DNA from: Paenibacillus alkaliterrae
GTDB taxonomy: Bacteria; Bacillota; Bacilli; Paenibacillales; Paenibacillaceae
Reading direction: 5' to 3'
Length of the DNA stretch: 42,162 nucleotides
NCBI RefSeq assembly: GCF_021532375.1
Contig: NZ_JAKGAP010000061.1
Span: 1-42,162, forward strand
Shown here: positions 16,549 to 26,006 of the stretch, piece by piece
Layout of the letters: each line of letters starts with the position of its first letter
Numbering within the stretch: position 1 is the first letter of the stretch
Notes under the pieces: generated by a model
The model's input: the letters and a program-made list of their open reading frames with translations, nothing else
Databases searched by the model: none
What the model was told of the DNA's origin: nothing
Program-made: the position numbers and the translations under genes

Positions 16549-18030
16549 ATGAAGAGCGGACTTGCAGAATTAGATAAACGCAATCGGTTATTGATCAAAA
16601 TATTATGGAGTTTATTGGCTCTTGGAATCGCAACGGATCTTGCTATCGGACTAGCGGCGAATATGATCCTGTTGCTGGCCGGCGTTGGTGTATTTTTATG
16701 CGGCGCAGCCACGTTCATGACCTACCGGAGCATCCTTACCGGGTATATTAAATATTTAGTGCCGTGTATTTTGACCGTAATCGTGTCGTTGTTAATCGTT
16801 TCCGATCCGAACCCGATCGTGAGCACTTACTTTCTAGTGTACGTTAATCTAGCAATCGTAACCTTGTACGCGGATTACAAGCCAATTATTTTTACAGGCG
16901 TTTTGGGTGCGGCGCTCAGTACTTATTTATTTCTGGATCCCGTTCTTCAGCCGCGGCTGTTCCCCGGCGAATCTTTGGCTTATTTATTTTTATATCTAGC
17001 GTTCGCGACGGCCGCGCTTGCGTTCTCCGCGAATTTCAGCCAAAGGCTCCAGCGCCAGGTAACAGATAAGCAGCGCGAGGCATTAGCTTCCAAGGATATG
17101 GCGGAAGCTCTGCTTGCCAAGCTGAAATCGTCTATTCACGTGCTAACGGAATTTAGCAGCAGCCAGCAAACGACAGTCCGGTCGACCGGAGATATTTCCA
17201 AGGAAGTGACGCTCACATTCTTCGAAATGTCGGCAGCGATCGAGAAGCAGACGGGTACGATTCTGAACATAAGCGAGTCTACGCAGATTATCGACGCAGC
17301 TGTCAAGAGGCTGCTTGAAGGGACGGAGCTGCTGCAGCAATACTCCGCGGATAATGCGGCCTTAACGGAGCAGAACCGCGAGCAAATGGCCGTTTTATCG
17401 TCCGAGGTAGAGAGCGTTCGCACCATTATTGCCCATACGGTGGAAATGATGACGCAGCTCAATGAACAAAATGATCGCGTAAGCTCTATTGTCGATACGA
17501 TCGGAGATATTGCCGAGCAAACGAATTTGCTGGCGCTTAATGCGGCCATAGAAGCGGCGCGCGCCGGCGAGCATGGGAGAGGCTTTGCGGTCGTATCGGG
17601 CGAGGTTCGCAAGCTGGCGGATAATGCAAGAAACGCAACGAATGAGATTTCGGATATTTTATCCGGCATCCGTTCGCAAATTAGCGCCGTTCATGCCCAG
17701 GTCGAGAGCGGGCAAGCGGCGGTCGCGACGAGCCGGGACGTATCCCGCCAAGTGCAGCAGCTGATTGGGCGCATTAACGACAATACGGAGCTTGTAAAGC
17801 AGCATTCCGATACGGTGGGCAGCTCTGCCAATCATTTGCATGAGCGATATGCGGATATGGCCGGCGAGATGGTCAATATTGCAGCCACGACGGAGCAGAA
17901 TATGGCTTCGGTCGAAGAGGTGCATGCGAGTATGGAGACGCAGGATATGAAGATTCATACGATGGTGGAAGAGTATGCTCAGCTGGATCAATTATTGTCA
18001 GAGCTCAAGGAAATGGTAGCGAAGCACTAA
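16549..18030 (+). CDS. Methyl-accepting chemotaxis protein with a polytopic membrane sensor
   Basis: A 493-residue protein. Residues about 10-165 form roughly six closely packed membrane helices with very short loops, so there is no extracellular ligand domain. No clear HAMP domain is seen. A long helical signalling domain follows (about 170-493). Its conserved hairpin tip reads [32 protein letters not shown], the site that contacts CheA and CheW. The protein may sense a hydrophobic ligand or membrane state. It lies downstream of the acyltransferase gene in an apparent operon. Confidence 0.88.
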   Translation: MKSGLAELDKRNRLLIKILWSLLALGIATDLAIGLAANMILLLAGVGVFLCGAATFMTYRSILTGYIKYLVPCILTVIVSLLIVSDPNPIVSTYFLVYVNLAIVTLYADYKPIIFTGVLGAALSTYLFLDPVLQPRLFPGESLAYLFLYLAFATAALAFSANFSQRLQRQVTDKQREALASKDMAEALLAKLKSSIHVLTEFSSSQQTTVRSTGDISKEVTLTFFEMSAAIEKQTGTILNISESTQIIDAAVKRLLEGTELLQQYSADNAALTEQNREQMAVLSSEVESVRTIIAHTVEMMTQLNEQNDRVSSIVDTIGDIAEQTNLLALNAAIEAARAGEHGRGFAVVSGEVRKLADNARNATNEISDILSGIRSQISAVHAQVESGQAAVATSRDVSRQVQQLIGRINDNTELVKQHSDTVGSSANHLHERYADMAGEMVNIAATTEQNMASVEEVHASMETQDMKIHTMVEEYAQLDQLLSELKEMVAKH

Positions 18031-18116
18031 TTTTTTTTTACTTCGACCGCCGCGCCGATTACTTTTTTGATATGATGTACCTTTAAATACAATACAAGAT
18101 GTGTTATATTATTTAA

Positions 18117-18305
18117 CATAAACGAAAAACGTTTACCTTCGGCCTATGGAATCGCTTATCATTTTTTCCGCACGAAGCCGGTGTTGTCCGCAGTCATGCA
18201 AAAAACGTCGCGTTGAATGGCGAGAACCTTCCTAAGCGGCATAAAAGAATAGCTATAGTGAAGGCAACAGAAACCAGTAGATTCCATTTACTGGTTTCTT
18301 TGTTG
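18117..18305 (+). ncRNA. Candidate structured small RNA (rod-like, about 190 nt)
   Basis: A possible sigma-A promoter (TTTAAA 18082-18087, 17 nt, TATATT 18105-18110) and a terminator at 18270-18305 bracket a non-coding stretch that folds into one long interrupted hairpin. The pairings are GTTTACCTTC (18131-18140) with GAAGGCAAC (18260-18268), CTAT 18144 with ATAG 18255, CCGC 18168 with GCGG 18236, and GAAG 18174 with CTTC 18228. Length and shape recall 6S RNA, but I do not recognise family-specific sequence. No ORF covers it. Confidence 0.35.
18270..18305 (+). terminator. Rho-independent terminator upstream of padR
   Basis: GAAACCAGTA (18270-18279) pairs perfectly with TACTGGTTTC (18289-18298), followed by TTTGTTGTT. 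It lies 240 nt after the chemoreceptor stop, so it probably ends the RNA candidate, or the chemoreceptor mRNA. Confidence 0.8.
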
Positions 18306-18346
18306 TTCAGAAGTCCGTCTATATTCTTAGATTTTTCATCTAATGA

Positions 18347-18399
18347 TTGCCAATTAACGATATATCGTATAGAATAATTTCAATACGATATATCGTTAA
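18347..18399 (+). promoter_or_regulatory. Promoter and double operator of padR
   Basis: A promoter TTGCCA (18347-18352), 17 nt, TAGAAT (18370-18375) is embedded in a perfect inverted repeat. TTAACGATATATCGTAT (18354-18370) is mirrored by ATACGATATATCGTTAA (18383-18399). Each arm holds its own 12-bp palindrome ACGATATATCGT. The first arm fills the promoter spacer and the second covers the transcript start. Binding of the PadR protein encoded next would block its own operon. Confidence 0.75.
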
Positions 18400-18414
18400 C
18401 GGAGGTTGGATAGA

Positions 18415-19014
18415 ATGAAAGAGGAATGGCAGCAAGAGGAGCGATTGTTTTTACATCTGTGCAATGAAAGAGAGACGAACGGGTCAGGCAAGCGCTATTT
18501 CAGCCGCGGCGGAGTGAAATATGCCTTGCTGGAGCTGTTGGAACAGGAAAGCATGCATGGCTATCAGATGATGAAGGCGCTGGAGGAACAATCGGGCGGC
18601 ACCTATAAGCCGAGCGCGGGATCGATTTATCCAACCTTGCAGATGCTGCGGGATCAGGGTTTCGTCGAAGCCTCGAAGCAGGACGGAAAGAAGGTATTCG
18701 ATATTACGGATGCCGGCCGGGCTTACTTGCTTGAGGAGAAGGATAACGCCGATAATACCGAGCTCAGCTGCGATCGGCTGGAGCAGAACGATGCCGAAGA
18801 AGATAATGGTCCGTGGGAACGCACGAGAAAGAATCGAAGGTTGACTCCCAAGGGCAAGGAGCTGCTGCATCTGCTGAAGGCTGCAGAGCGGGCAGCGTTG
18901 AACGATCCGGCAAAGGCCGTTCAGCTGCGCGTCATTCTTGAACAATTGCTGCACTCGCTTCGCCAAGTAACGGCGGAATCGGAAAGCAGCAGCGGAGAGT
19001 GGGAAGCTCAATGA
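18415..19014 (+). CDS. PadR-family transcriptional regulator
   Basis: A 199-residue protein with the PadR winged helix: YALLELLEQESMHGYQMMKALEEQSGG, then SAGSIYPTLQMLRDQGFVEA (residues about 38-90), followed by a wing and a C-terminal helical region. PadR repressors usually sense toxic compounds and control linked exporters. The ATG at 18415 has GGAGG 9 nt upstream. An in-frame TTG at 18406 is too close to it. The gene overlaps the next one (ATGA). The middle region contains an extra acidic stretch (about residues 105-135) before LTPKGKELLHLL. Confidence 0.88.
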   Translation: MKEEWQQEERLFLHLCNERETNGSGKRYFSRGGVKYALLELLEQESMHGYQMMKALEEQSGGTYKPSAGSIYPTLQMLRDQGFVEASKQDGKKVFDITDAGRAYLLEEKDNADNTELSCDRLEQNDAEEDNGPWERTRKNRRLTPKGKELLHLLKAAERAALNDPAKAVQLRVILEQLLHSLRQVTAESESSSGEWEAQ

Positions 19015-20111
19015 GAGACAACAACTCGGCTCAAGCTTTTCGGCCAGGCGGCGGCATGGGGGGAATGAGACGGTTCGGTACCGGCGAGAAGGCGAAGCCT
19101 GCCAGCATATACAGCATGTTTGTGCGGGTTTACACGCATGCCAGGCTGGAGTGGCGATCATTGATCGCGGCGCTTGTCTGCGTCATCACGGTATCGTTGC
19201 TCGAATTTGTCGTTCCCCAGCTAACTCGTCTCACGATCGACCACATTATTCCTGACAAACGCTCCGACCAATTGTTTCTTATTGGCGGAGGCGTTCTTGG
19301 AGCGGCGATCGCTCTTGGATGCCTGCGCTTTATCAGTACCTCTCTCATGGCCTCTATCGGACAAAAGGTGCTTTACAAACTTCGCAACGATTTGTATCGT
19401 CACATGCAAAGTCTGGACGTTTCCTTCTTCGACCGCAACCGTACCGGCGACCACGTTTACTGCCGAGTCTTACGAGTCCGAACGATTCTCGGAGCGGACA
19501 AAGAAAAATATGAATGCGAATATTCAGGTCGTTCGCTTGCGGGCTGCTTATGAACCCATTATTGATTTTCTTAAAGTCGCTTTCATCGCTTATTTACGGT
19601 TATTGCAAAATCCGGTTCGTCATTTCAGCCGAATTATGAATACGATTCAGCAATCGGCTGCCGCCTATGAACGAATTATGGAGGTTCTGAATACGAAGGC
19701 AGAAATTATCGAGAGGAAAGGAGCGGTATCGCTTCCGCCTTACGGATGAGGAGTTGCTATACGCAAATAGGCGAACGAGGCGTTAAGCTCTCAGGCGGAC
19801 AGAAGCAGCGGCTCTCCATTGCAAGAGCTATATTGAAAAATCCGCGCATCATTATTCTCGATGAAGCGACCGCTTCACTTGATACCGAATCGGAGCAGCA
19901 TATCCAGGATGCGCTGGCGCAACTGCTGCGAGGAAGAACCTGCCTGGTCATCGCCCACCGGTTATCGACGATTCAACAAGCGGACCGAGTTTATGTGCTT
20001 GAGAATGGCTGCATTGTCGAGAACGGAAGGCATGATGAGCTGCTGCGCAAGCAGGGGCGCTATAGTCAGCTTTACGAATTACAGTTCCCGCATACGGATG
20101 CGGCGCACTAA
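19011..20111 (+). pseudogene. Decayed ABC exporter (homodimeric multidrug type), three internal deletions
   Basis: Three conserved pieces lie in order but in different frames. First (19011-about 19460): the N-terminal tail and first helices of an ABC exporter, ending FFDRNRTGD. Second (about 19465-19749): AESYESERFSERTKKN to [16 protein letters not shown], the end of the membrane domain. Third (about 19760-20111): [21 protein letters not shown], Walker [11 protein letters not shown] and the H-loop IAHRLST. About 90 residues are missing after RTGD and about 30 between IIDFL and VAFIAYL. More than 100 residues, including Walker A, are missing before IGERG. No functional transporter can be made. 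The start overlaps padR. Confidence 0.88.
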
Positions 20112-20141
20112 CAAACAATCGCAATGGGAGGTGTCCGTTTA

Positions 20142-21905
20142 TTGAAATCAAAACGAATACTGAAGGATTTTTTTCGGAAAACGTGGTATGTGTACCTGTT
20201 CTCAATCTTTTTTCACCTGATTTCCAGCATGATCAACGTTTTTTATCCGAAGGTTCTGGGACAGTTTACGGATAAGCTTCTGCCTGGGGAATTAACGCGC
20301 GCTCTGATCGTCGATTACAGCTTGATTCTGTTGCTTATCGGCGCAGGCCATGTGCTGTTTAATGGAATGGCGATGTATTTGATCATGCATGTCGGCAGAA
20401 AATTCGAATTTCTCGTTCGCGGAGGGTTATTCAAGCATTTTACGGAAATGAGTGAACGGTTTTATTCGAGAAACGGCGTCGGAAAGCTGCTAAGCTACTT
20501 TATGAACGACGTTACAGCGGTTCGCGAGTCGATCTCAATGGGCGTTAACCAGACGGTAAATGCAACGATGCTGCTGGTAGCCGCAGTAACTATGATGTTA
20601 ATTAGCGGAATTCCTTATTATTTAATTCTAGCTTCGGTAACACCGCTTTTGCTTATCCCGTTCATCGTTATTTATTTAGGTCCGATCATCAGGAAGCGTT
20701 CGTTAGAGGTGCAGGAAGCGCTTGGGACGATGACCGAAACAGCGGAGGAGCAGTTCGGAGGCATTCGCGTTACGAAAAAATTTGCCGTTGAAGCCATCAT
20801 GAAGCAGCGGTTTGACAAAACGGTGGAGCAAATCCGGAATAAGCAGCTGAGGCTTGTACGGGTGTCGTCCTTTTTCCAGGCTTTGATTCCTTTTCTTGGG
20901 GCCGTTGCTTTGATTATCGCGCTTGCCTTCGGAGGTTACTTGACGATCATGAAGCAGATTACGCTTGGTAATTTCGTAGCCTTGACCCTCTATATCCGAA
21001 TGCTTATGAATCCGCTCCAACAAATTGGAAACGTCATCAACTCGATCCAGCGCTCCCGCGCGTCCCTGGAGAGGTTAAATGATTTGCTGTCGCAAAAATC
21101 GGATATCGTGGAGCTGGAAACCGCGAGGCCGGCCAATCTTGCTGAAGCCGGCATCTGTATTCAAAATCTTTCGTTTGCCTACGGAAAGTCTTCCAATAAT
21201 GTGCTTAAAAATATCAATTTGAATATCAAGCCCGGAACGACGCTCGGCATCATCGGGCGTACGGGCAGCGGCAAGACGACCTTAATGAAGCTGCTGCTGC
21301 GCACGTATGATCCTCCGCCGGGAACGATCAGGTTCGGCGATACGGATGTAAGGGAGCTGACGCTTGAAAGCTTGCGCAGTCAGATCGCTTATGTTCCGCA
21401 GGACGGTTTTCTGTTCAGTACGACGATTAGAGAAAATATCGCTTTCTACGAGCGGGAAACGGAAATCGGGAAAGTCGAGGCTGCCGCGCAGCAGGCTCAA
21501 ATCTACGACAATATCATCGATTTGCCGAACCGGTTCGAAACGAGGCTCGGCGAGCGCGGATTAACCTTGTCCGGCGGTCAGCGACAGCGGACCAGCTTAG
21601 CCCGCGGTCTTATCAAGAACGCTCCGATCATGATTCTCGACGACAGCGTCAGCGCGGTGGATGCCGTTACGGAGAAGGATATCATTGAAGCGATCCAAAC
21701 GGAAAGAAGCCATAAAACGACGGTTATTATTGCGCATCGAATCAGTGCGATTAAACACGCGGATGAGATCATCGTGTTAGATGACGGCGTGATCGTGCAG
21801 CGCGGAAAGCATACGGAGCTGCTTGCGAAGCAGGGACTCTATGCGACACTTCATGCCATTCAGGAGGAGGGGAGTCAGCATGCGACCGGCACAAGCCATT
21901 CATAA
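20142..21905 (+). CDS. Heterodimeric ABC exporter subunit with degenerate nucleotide site (YheI-like)
   Basis: A 587-residue exporter half: a six-helix membrane domain (about 15-310), then an ATPase with Walker A GRTGSGKTT, signature LSGGQRQRTSLARG and H-loop IAHRIS. The Walker B motif is ILDDSVSAVD, with Asp in place of the catalytic Glu, as in the degenerate subunit of TM287/288 or YheI/YheH heterodimers. The TTG at 20142 has GGGAGGTG 8 nt upstream. An in-frame ATG at 20124 has no ribosome site. It overlaps the next gene by 26 nt and should pair with its product. PadR control is likely. Confidence 0.88.
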   Translation: MKSKRILKDFFRKTWYVYLFSIFFHLISSMINVFYPKVLGQFTDKLLPGELTRALIVDYSLILLLIGAGHVLFNGMAMYLIMHVGRKFEFLVRGGLFKHFTEMSERFYSRNGVGKLLSYFMNDVTAVRESISMGVNQTVNATMLLVAAVTMMLISGIPYYLILASVTPLLLIPFIVIYLGPIIRKRSLEVQEALGTMTETAEEQFGGIRVTKKFAVEAIMKQRFDKTVEQIRNKQLRLVRVSSFFQALIPFLGAVALIIALAFGGYLTIMKQITLGNFVALTLYIRMLMNPLQQIGNVINSIQRSRASLERLNDLLSQKSDIVELETARPANLAEAGICIQNLSFAYGKSSNNVLKNINLNIKPGTTLGIIGRTGSGKTTLMKLLLRTYDPPPGTIRFGDTDVRELTLESLRSQIAYVPQDGFLFSTTIRENIAFYERETEIGKVEAAAQQAQIYDNIIDLPNRFETRLGERGLTLSGGQRQRTSLARGLIKNAPIMILDDSVSAVDAVTEKDIIEAIQTERSHKTTVIIAHRISAIKHADEIIVLDDGVIVQRGKHTELLAKQGLYATLHAIQEEGSQHATGTSHS

Positions 21906-23778
21906 TTGGCAGACGGATCAGAAGGCCGATCCTAATCTGCCGGAACAGAAACCGCAATACGTTTCGGCCTTTCGTGCTTTGTCAGGCTATGTAAGACCGC
22001 ATATATGGGCGTTTATCGGTGTTTTTTGCTGTACGCTAATCGCCATTTTATCCGATTTGCTGCAGCCATTTCTGATGAAGATCGCGATTGACGATAATTT
22101 GCTGGCGGGCAAGAACGATTACAAAGGTTTGCTTACCATTTGCGCCGTCTATTTGGGATTATCCGTATCGAGTCTTCTATTCACATATCTGCAAAGCAAT
22201 TTGCTCCAGCATATCGGCCAAAGCATCGTGGCGCGCGTTCGCAAGCAGCTCTTCGGCCATATCATGAAGCAGTCGATGCGGTACTTCGACCGGATGTCCA
22301 GCGGAAGTCTGATCACGCACGTATCCAGTGACACGGAGGCTTTGAACCAATTTTTTAATCAGGTGCTGCTCAGTTTGTTCAGGGATGGACTCACGCTGAT
22401 CTTCATCATCGTCATGATGTTTCAGCTGGATACGACGCTTGCTCTTTATTGTTTAATATTGTTACCGATCATATGGCTTATTGCGATTGCCTTCCGCTCT
22501 TACATGAGAACCACCTATCAGATCGCTAGAACGAGATTGTCCCGAATGGTGGCGTTTGTAGCGGAAAATTTATCGGGAATGAATGTCGTGCAGGTGTTTC
22601 ATCAGCAGAAGGAGCAGGAGAAACAATTTAACGAGCGCAACAGCTTATACTTTCAAGCTAATATCCGGGAAATACGGACAAATGTCGTGTTTGGGCGCAC
22701 CTTTGAAATATTGAGCAATTTATCGATAGCATTCGTGACCTGGATTGGCGGAAACGCCGTGCTGGGGCAAAATCTTGAATTCGGCGTCTTGTATGCGTTC
22801 ATTGCGTATATCCGGCAATTTTTTCAACCGATCAATACGATTACCCAGCAATGGAATACGCTGCAGTCGGCAACCGTTGCCATTACCCGCATTTGGACGG
22901 TATTCGCTAATAAGCCGGACATTATGGACCGTAAGCTCGACGATGCGGATTCGCATAAGTTCGAACCGGAAAAAAAGGAATCGCAATACGCGGCGGCAGA
23001 TCTGTCAGACGCAGATGCCGGGCTTAGCCTGGAGCAAGTGAAGGGGCGTATCGACTTTGACGATATATCCTTCTCCTACGAAGAGGGAATACCGATTATT
23101 CGCCATTTGGATTTGCATATCAAACCGGGAGAGCTTATAGGCGTCGTTGGAACGACCGGTGCAGGCAAAAGCTCGCTGATTAGTCTATTATGCCGTTTCT
23201 ATGACGTGAAGGAAGGAAGCATCCAGATAGACGGGGCGGATGTGAGGGATATTCCGCAAGCCACCCTGCACCGGGTAGTCGGGCTGGTCCAGCAGGAGCC
23301 TTATCTCTATTCGGGAAGCATTATAGATAATGTGAGAATGTTCGACGAAACGATCTCTCGCGAGGAGGTTATTCGGGCTTGCGAATTCGTAGGCGCGGAT
23401 ACCATTATTAAGAAGCTAAGGAACGGCTACGATGCATTGCTGTCGGAGCGCGGCAGCGGATTGTCCGCCGGTGAGCGCCAGCTCATTTCATTCGCCAGAA
23501 TTATCGTATTTAAACCGAAGGTTCTTATACTGGATGAGGCTAGCGCCAATCTGGACTCGCATACCGAGCAATTGATTCAGAACGCCCTTCATATTGTTTC
23601 ACAAAATCGCACAACGATTGTCATTGCGCACCGCCTGTCAACCATTATGCAGGCTGACCGGATTATCGTCATGAGCCATGGCGAAATCGTGGAGCAAGGC
23701 AATCATCAACAGCTGCTGGAGCATGATGGCCATTACCGGGAATTGTATGAGCACTCGCAAGGCCATGTAGCGGTGTAG
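21880..23778 (+). CDS. Heterodimeric ABC exporter subunit with canonical nucleotide site (YheH-like)
   Basis: A 632-residue exporter half: an N-terminal tail of about 30 residues, a six-helix membrane domain (about 40-340), a linker of variable sequence, and an ATPase with Walker A GTTGAGKSS, signature LSAGERQLISFAR, Walker B LILDEASANLD (catalytic Glu present) and H-loop IAHRLST. It complements the upstream subunit, which lacks the Glu. Together they would form a multidrug exporter of the YheH/YheI or LmrCD type. The ATG at 21880 has AGGAGGAGG upstream. The reading frame also opens 57 nt earlier, inside the previous gene. Confidence 0.88.
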   Translation: MRPAQAIHNWQTDQKADPNLPEQKPQYVSAFRALSGYVRPHIWAFIGVFCCTLIAILSDLLQPFLMKIAIDDNLLAGKNDYKGLLTICAVYLGLSVSSLLFTYLQSNLLQHIGQSIVARVRKQLFGHIMKQSMRYFDRMSSGSLITHVSSDTEALNQFFNQVLLSLFRDGLTLIFIIVMMFQLDTTLALYCLILLPIIWLIAIAFRSYMRTTYQIARTRLSRMVAFVAENLSGMNVVQVFHQQKEQEKQFNERNSLYFQANIREIRTNVVFGRTFEILSNLSIAFVTWIGGNAVLGQNLEFGVLYAFIAYIRQFFQPINTITQQWNTLQSATVAITRIWTVFANKPDIMDRKLDDADSHKFEPEKKESQYAAADLSDADAGLSLEQVKGRIDFDDISFSYEEGIPIIRHLDLHIKPGELIGVVGTTGAGKSSLISLLCRFYDVKEGSIQIDGADVRDIPQATLHRVVGLVQQEPYLYSGSIIDNVRMFDETISREEVIRACEFVGADTIIKKLRNGYDALLSERGSGLSAGERQLISFARIIVFKPKVLILDEASANLDSHTEQLIQNALHIVSQNRTTIVIAHRLSTIMQADRIIVMSHGEIVEQGNHQQLLEHDGHYRELYEHSQGHVAV

Positions 23779-23783
23779 TCCAG

Positions 23784-23843
23784 CCCTCTTCACCCCGTAT
23801 CCGGTGCATGTGTGCCGAATAAAAGGTGAAGGGGGTTGCTTTT
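23784..23843 (+). terminator. Terminator of the padR-ABC operon
   Basis: CCCTCTTCACC (23784-23794) pairs with GGTGAAGGGGG (23825-23835), followed by a T-rich stretch (TTGCTTTTG). Confidence 0.65.
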
Positions 23844-23933
23844 GCTGCAGGCTGAATCTAAAATTAGTGAGATGATCCGATAGAGACGATAGAGCTCTTT
23901 CGCAATATATAATAGAAAGAAGCAGATGCAGCA

Positions 23934-24866
23934 ATGAGTATTTTTATCCATATTTTGTTAACGAACGTACTGCCGATGGGCATTATGATTGGGATCGGCG
24001 TTGCCATTCAACGGGCCTTCAAGCTTGATATTAAAACGTTGTCGAAGCTCAACTTTTATTTATTTTCGCCGGCCATCATGTTCGATTTATTGTATACGAC
24101 AAGCATTTCAGCGAATGTAATAGGCAAAATACTGTTTTTCCTCGTATTGTTTATGGCCGCTCAATATCTGATCGTTGAGTTCGTCATTCGCCTGAGGGGC
24201 TATGGCCCGGGGATGAAGAGCGCGATGCGCAACAGCGTGCTGTTCTATAACAGCGCAAATTACGGCATACCGCTTAATCAGCTGGCATTCGCCGGAAATA
24301 AGGAGACGCTGGCCGTTCAGGTTGTCGTGATGATGATTCAGTCGCTCGTGCCTAACACCTATGGCATTTATAATGTGAATGCGCATAAGGCGGACATTCG
24401 GGCGATTATGAAGACGATTTTTTCGATGCCGATTATTTATGTCATACCGGTCGCCTTCTTATTGAGAGGTTTCGATGTCGCGATTCCCCAGCCGATAGCA
24501 ACGCCCATCGATTATTTATCGAGCGCCTTCATCGGAACGGCGCTTATAACGCTGGGCGTCCAGCTGGGCAATATGGAGTGGCGAATCAAACGTTCGCTCC
24601 TTATCGATGTCAGCTTGTCGGGCATGCTGCGGCTCGTTGCCGGACCGCTGCTGGCATGGCTTATTGTATGGCTGCTCGGGCTGGACAAGCTTACAGCCGC
24701 TGCGCTTATCGTTTCTTCGGCAGTTCCTACGTCGCTCAGCAGCGTTCTTCTAGCCGTTGAGTTTGACAATGAGGCAGAATTCGCTTCACAGTCTGTATTC
24801 GTATCGACGATCTTGAGCATATTGACGGTTACCGCCGTTATATTCTTCTTGCGGCTCGACATTTAA
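23934..24866 (+). CDS. AEC (auxin efflux carrier) family transporter
   Basis: A 310-residue protein with about ten membrane helices. It has the family's opening VLPMGIMIGIGVAIQRAF, the mid-chain NSANYGIPLNQLAF (about 102-115) with the conserved Asn-Tyr-Gly-Ile/Pro, and a C-terminal half reading TALITLGVQLGNMEW and VSSAVPTSLSSVLLAVEF. Bacterial AEC proteins transport small organic acids such as malate. The substrate here cannot be read from sequence. The gene stands alone between two terminators, 155 nt after the exporter operon. Its ribosome site is weak. Confidence 0.85.
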   Translation: MSIFIHILLTNVLPMGIMIGIGVAIQRAFKLDIKTLSKLNFYLFSPAIMFDLLYTTSISANVIGKILFFLVLFMAAQYLIVEFVIRLRGYGPGMKSAMRNSVLFYNSANYGIPLNQLAFAGNKETLAVQVVVMMIQSLVPNTYGIYNVNAHKADIRAIMKTIFSMPIIYVIPVAFLLRGFDVAIPQPIATPIDYLSSAFIGTALITLGVQLGNMEWRIKRSLLIDVSLSGMLRLVAGPLLAWLIVWLLGLDKLTAAALIVSSAVPTSLSSVLLAVEFDNEAEFASQSVFVSTILSILTVTAVIFFLRLDI

Positions 24867-24896
24867 CGGGAGTGAACGTTCCATAGCCTGCTTTTA

Positions 24897-24932
24897 GGTT
24901 TCCGCCAGTAATGGGGTGGAAGCCTCTTTTTA
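24897..24932 (+). terminator. Terminator of the AEC transporter gene
   Basis: GGTTTCCGCC (24897-24906) pairs with GGTGGAAGCC (24914-24923), with two G-U pairs, followed by TCTTTTTATTT. Confidence 0.75.
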
Positions 24933-25055
24933 TTTCATCGATTCAAGGATATTCAGTGCAATATTGAAAGAGATAGTTCATCCTTCACATTTAGGTTGCT
25001 TGCTGTGCCCCCTATAATCAAAGTATACAAATCATCGAGAGAGCAGGGATGTGGT

Positions 25056-26006
25056 ATGAGCGCGTTGAATAGGGTCAGGCAGCGGCAGTGGAAGAGCTTC
25101 TCATTAAGGCTGAGAGGACGCTGGGAGTCACCGGTCGCAGGTTATTTATTTATTTCTCCATGGTTAATCGGTTTTCTGGGACTTACCTTGTACCCGATGA
25201 TCATGTCTTTGTACTATGCGTTTACGAACTTTTCCCTATTGGAAGCTCCACAGTGGGTCGGGTGGAAAAACTACAACCTCATTTTGACGAATGACGACAC
25301 CTTCGTGACGTCGCTCAAGGTGACCTTATTATTCGTCGTATTCTCGGTTCCGCTAAAGCTGATTTTTGCTTTGCTTGTAGCCATGCTGCTGAACAAGGAT
25401 ATTAAGGGAATCAGTGCGTACCGTCTCATGATTTATTTTCCTTCCCTGATTGGTACGAGCATTGCTGTCGCGATTCTCTGGAAGAACATCTTTTCCGGCG
25501 ACGGCTTCATTAACCAAATCCTGGAAGTATTCGGCATTGAAGGATACAGCTGGGTGAATGATCCGCGGACCGCATTAAGCACACTTGTCGTGCTTGTTGT
25601 TTGGCAGTTCGGTTCGTCTATGGTCATCTTCTTGACCGGCCTAAAGCAAATTCCGAGAGATTATTATGAAGCCTCCTCCGTGGACGGAGCATCGAAAATA
25701 AGACAATTTTTTAGCATTACCCTGCCGAGTCTTTCCCCGATCATCTTGTTTAATCTGGTGCTGCAAACGATCGGCTCCTTCCAGATGTTTACGCAGGCGT
25801 TTATCATTACCAAGGGCGGGCCGATCAATTCAACATACATGTATGCGTTGTATCTGTACGATCGGGCATTCGGTCGCTTGCAAATGGGGTATGCCTCCGC
25901 TTTGGCTTGGATTCTGCTCATTATCATTGGAATCGCAACAGCTCTCATCTTTATATCCTCTAGGTACTGGGTGTTCTATGAGAATGAAAGGAAGGGGAAA
26001 GCATGA
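25056..26006 (+). CDS. Sugar ABC transporter permease (MalF/UgpA-like)
   Basis: A 316-residue inner-membrane permease with about six helices. The opening block is SPVAGYLFISPWLIGFLGLTLYP, and the EAA motif is YEASSVDGASKIRQFFSITLPSLSP (about residues 205-230). It forms the channel of a class-I carbohydrate importer with the next gene. The start is uncertain. The ATG at 25056 follows a weak GCAGGGATG. An in-frame TTG at 24996 lies upstream of a TATAAT hexamer (25013-25018) and is unlikely. No ATPase gene is linked. Confidence 0.82.
   Translation: MSALNRVRQRQWKSFSLRLRGRWESPVAGYLFISPWLIGFLGLTLYPMIMSLYYAFTNFSLLEAPQWVGWKNYNLILTNDDTFVTSLKVTLLFVVFSVPLKLIFALLVAMLLNKDIKGISAYRLMIYFPSLIGTSIAVAILWKNIFSGDGFINQILEVFGIEGYSWVNDPRTALSTLVVLVVWQFGSSMVIFLTGLKQIPRDYYEASSVDGASKIRQFFSITLPSLSPIILFNLVLQTIGSFQMFTQAFIITKGGPINSTYMYALYLYDRAFGRLQMGYASALAWILLIIIGIATALIFISSRYWVFYENERKGKA

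Noticed and set aside
18117..18270. Known riboswitch (cobalamin, c-di-GMP, c-di-AMP types) upstream of padR
   Set aside because: None of the conserved core sequences of those classes was found, and the padR operator and promoter lie downstream of the terminator.
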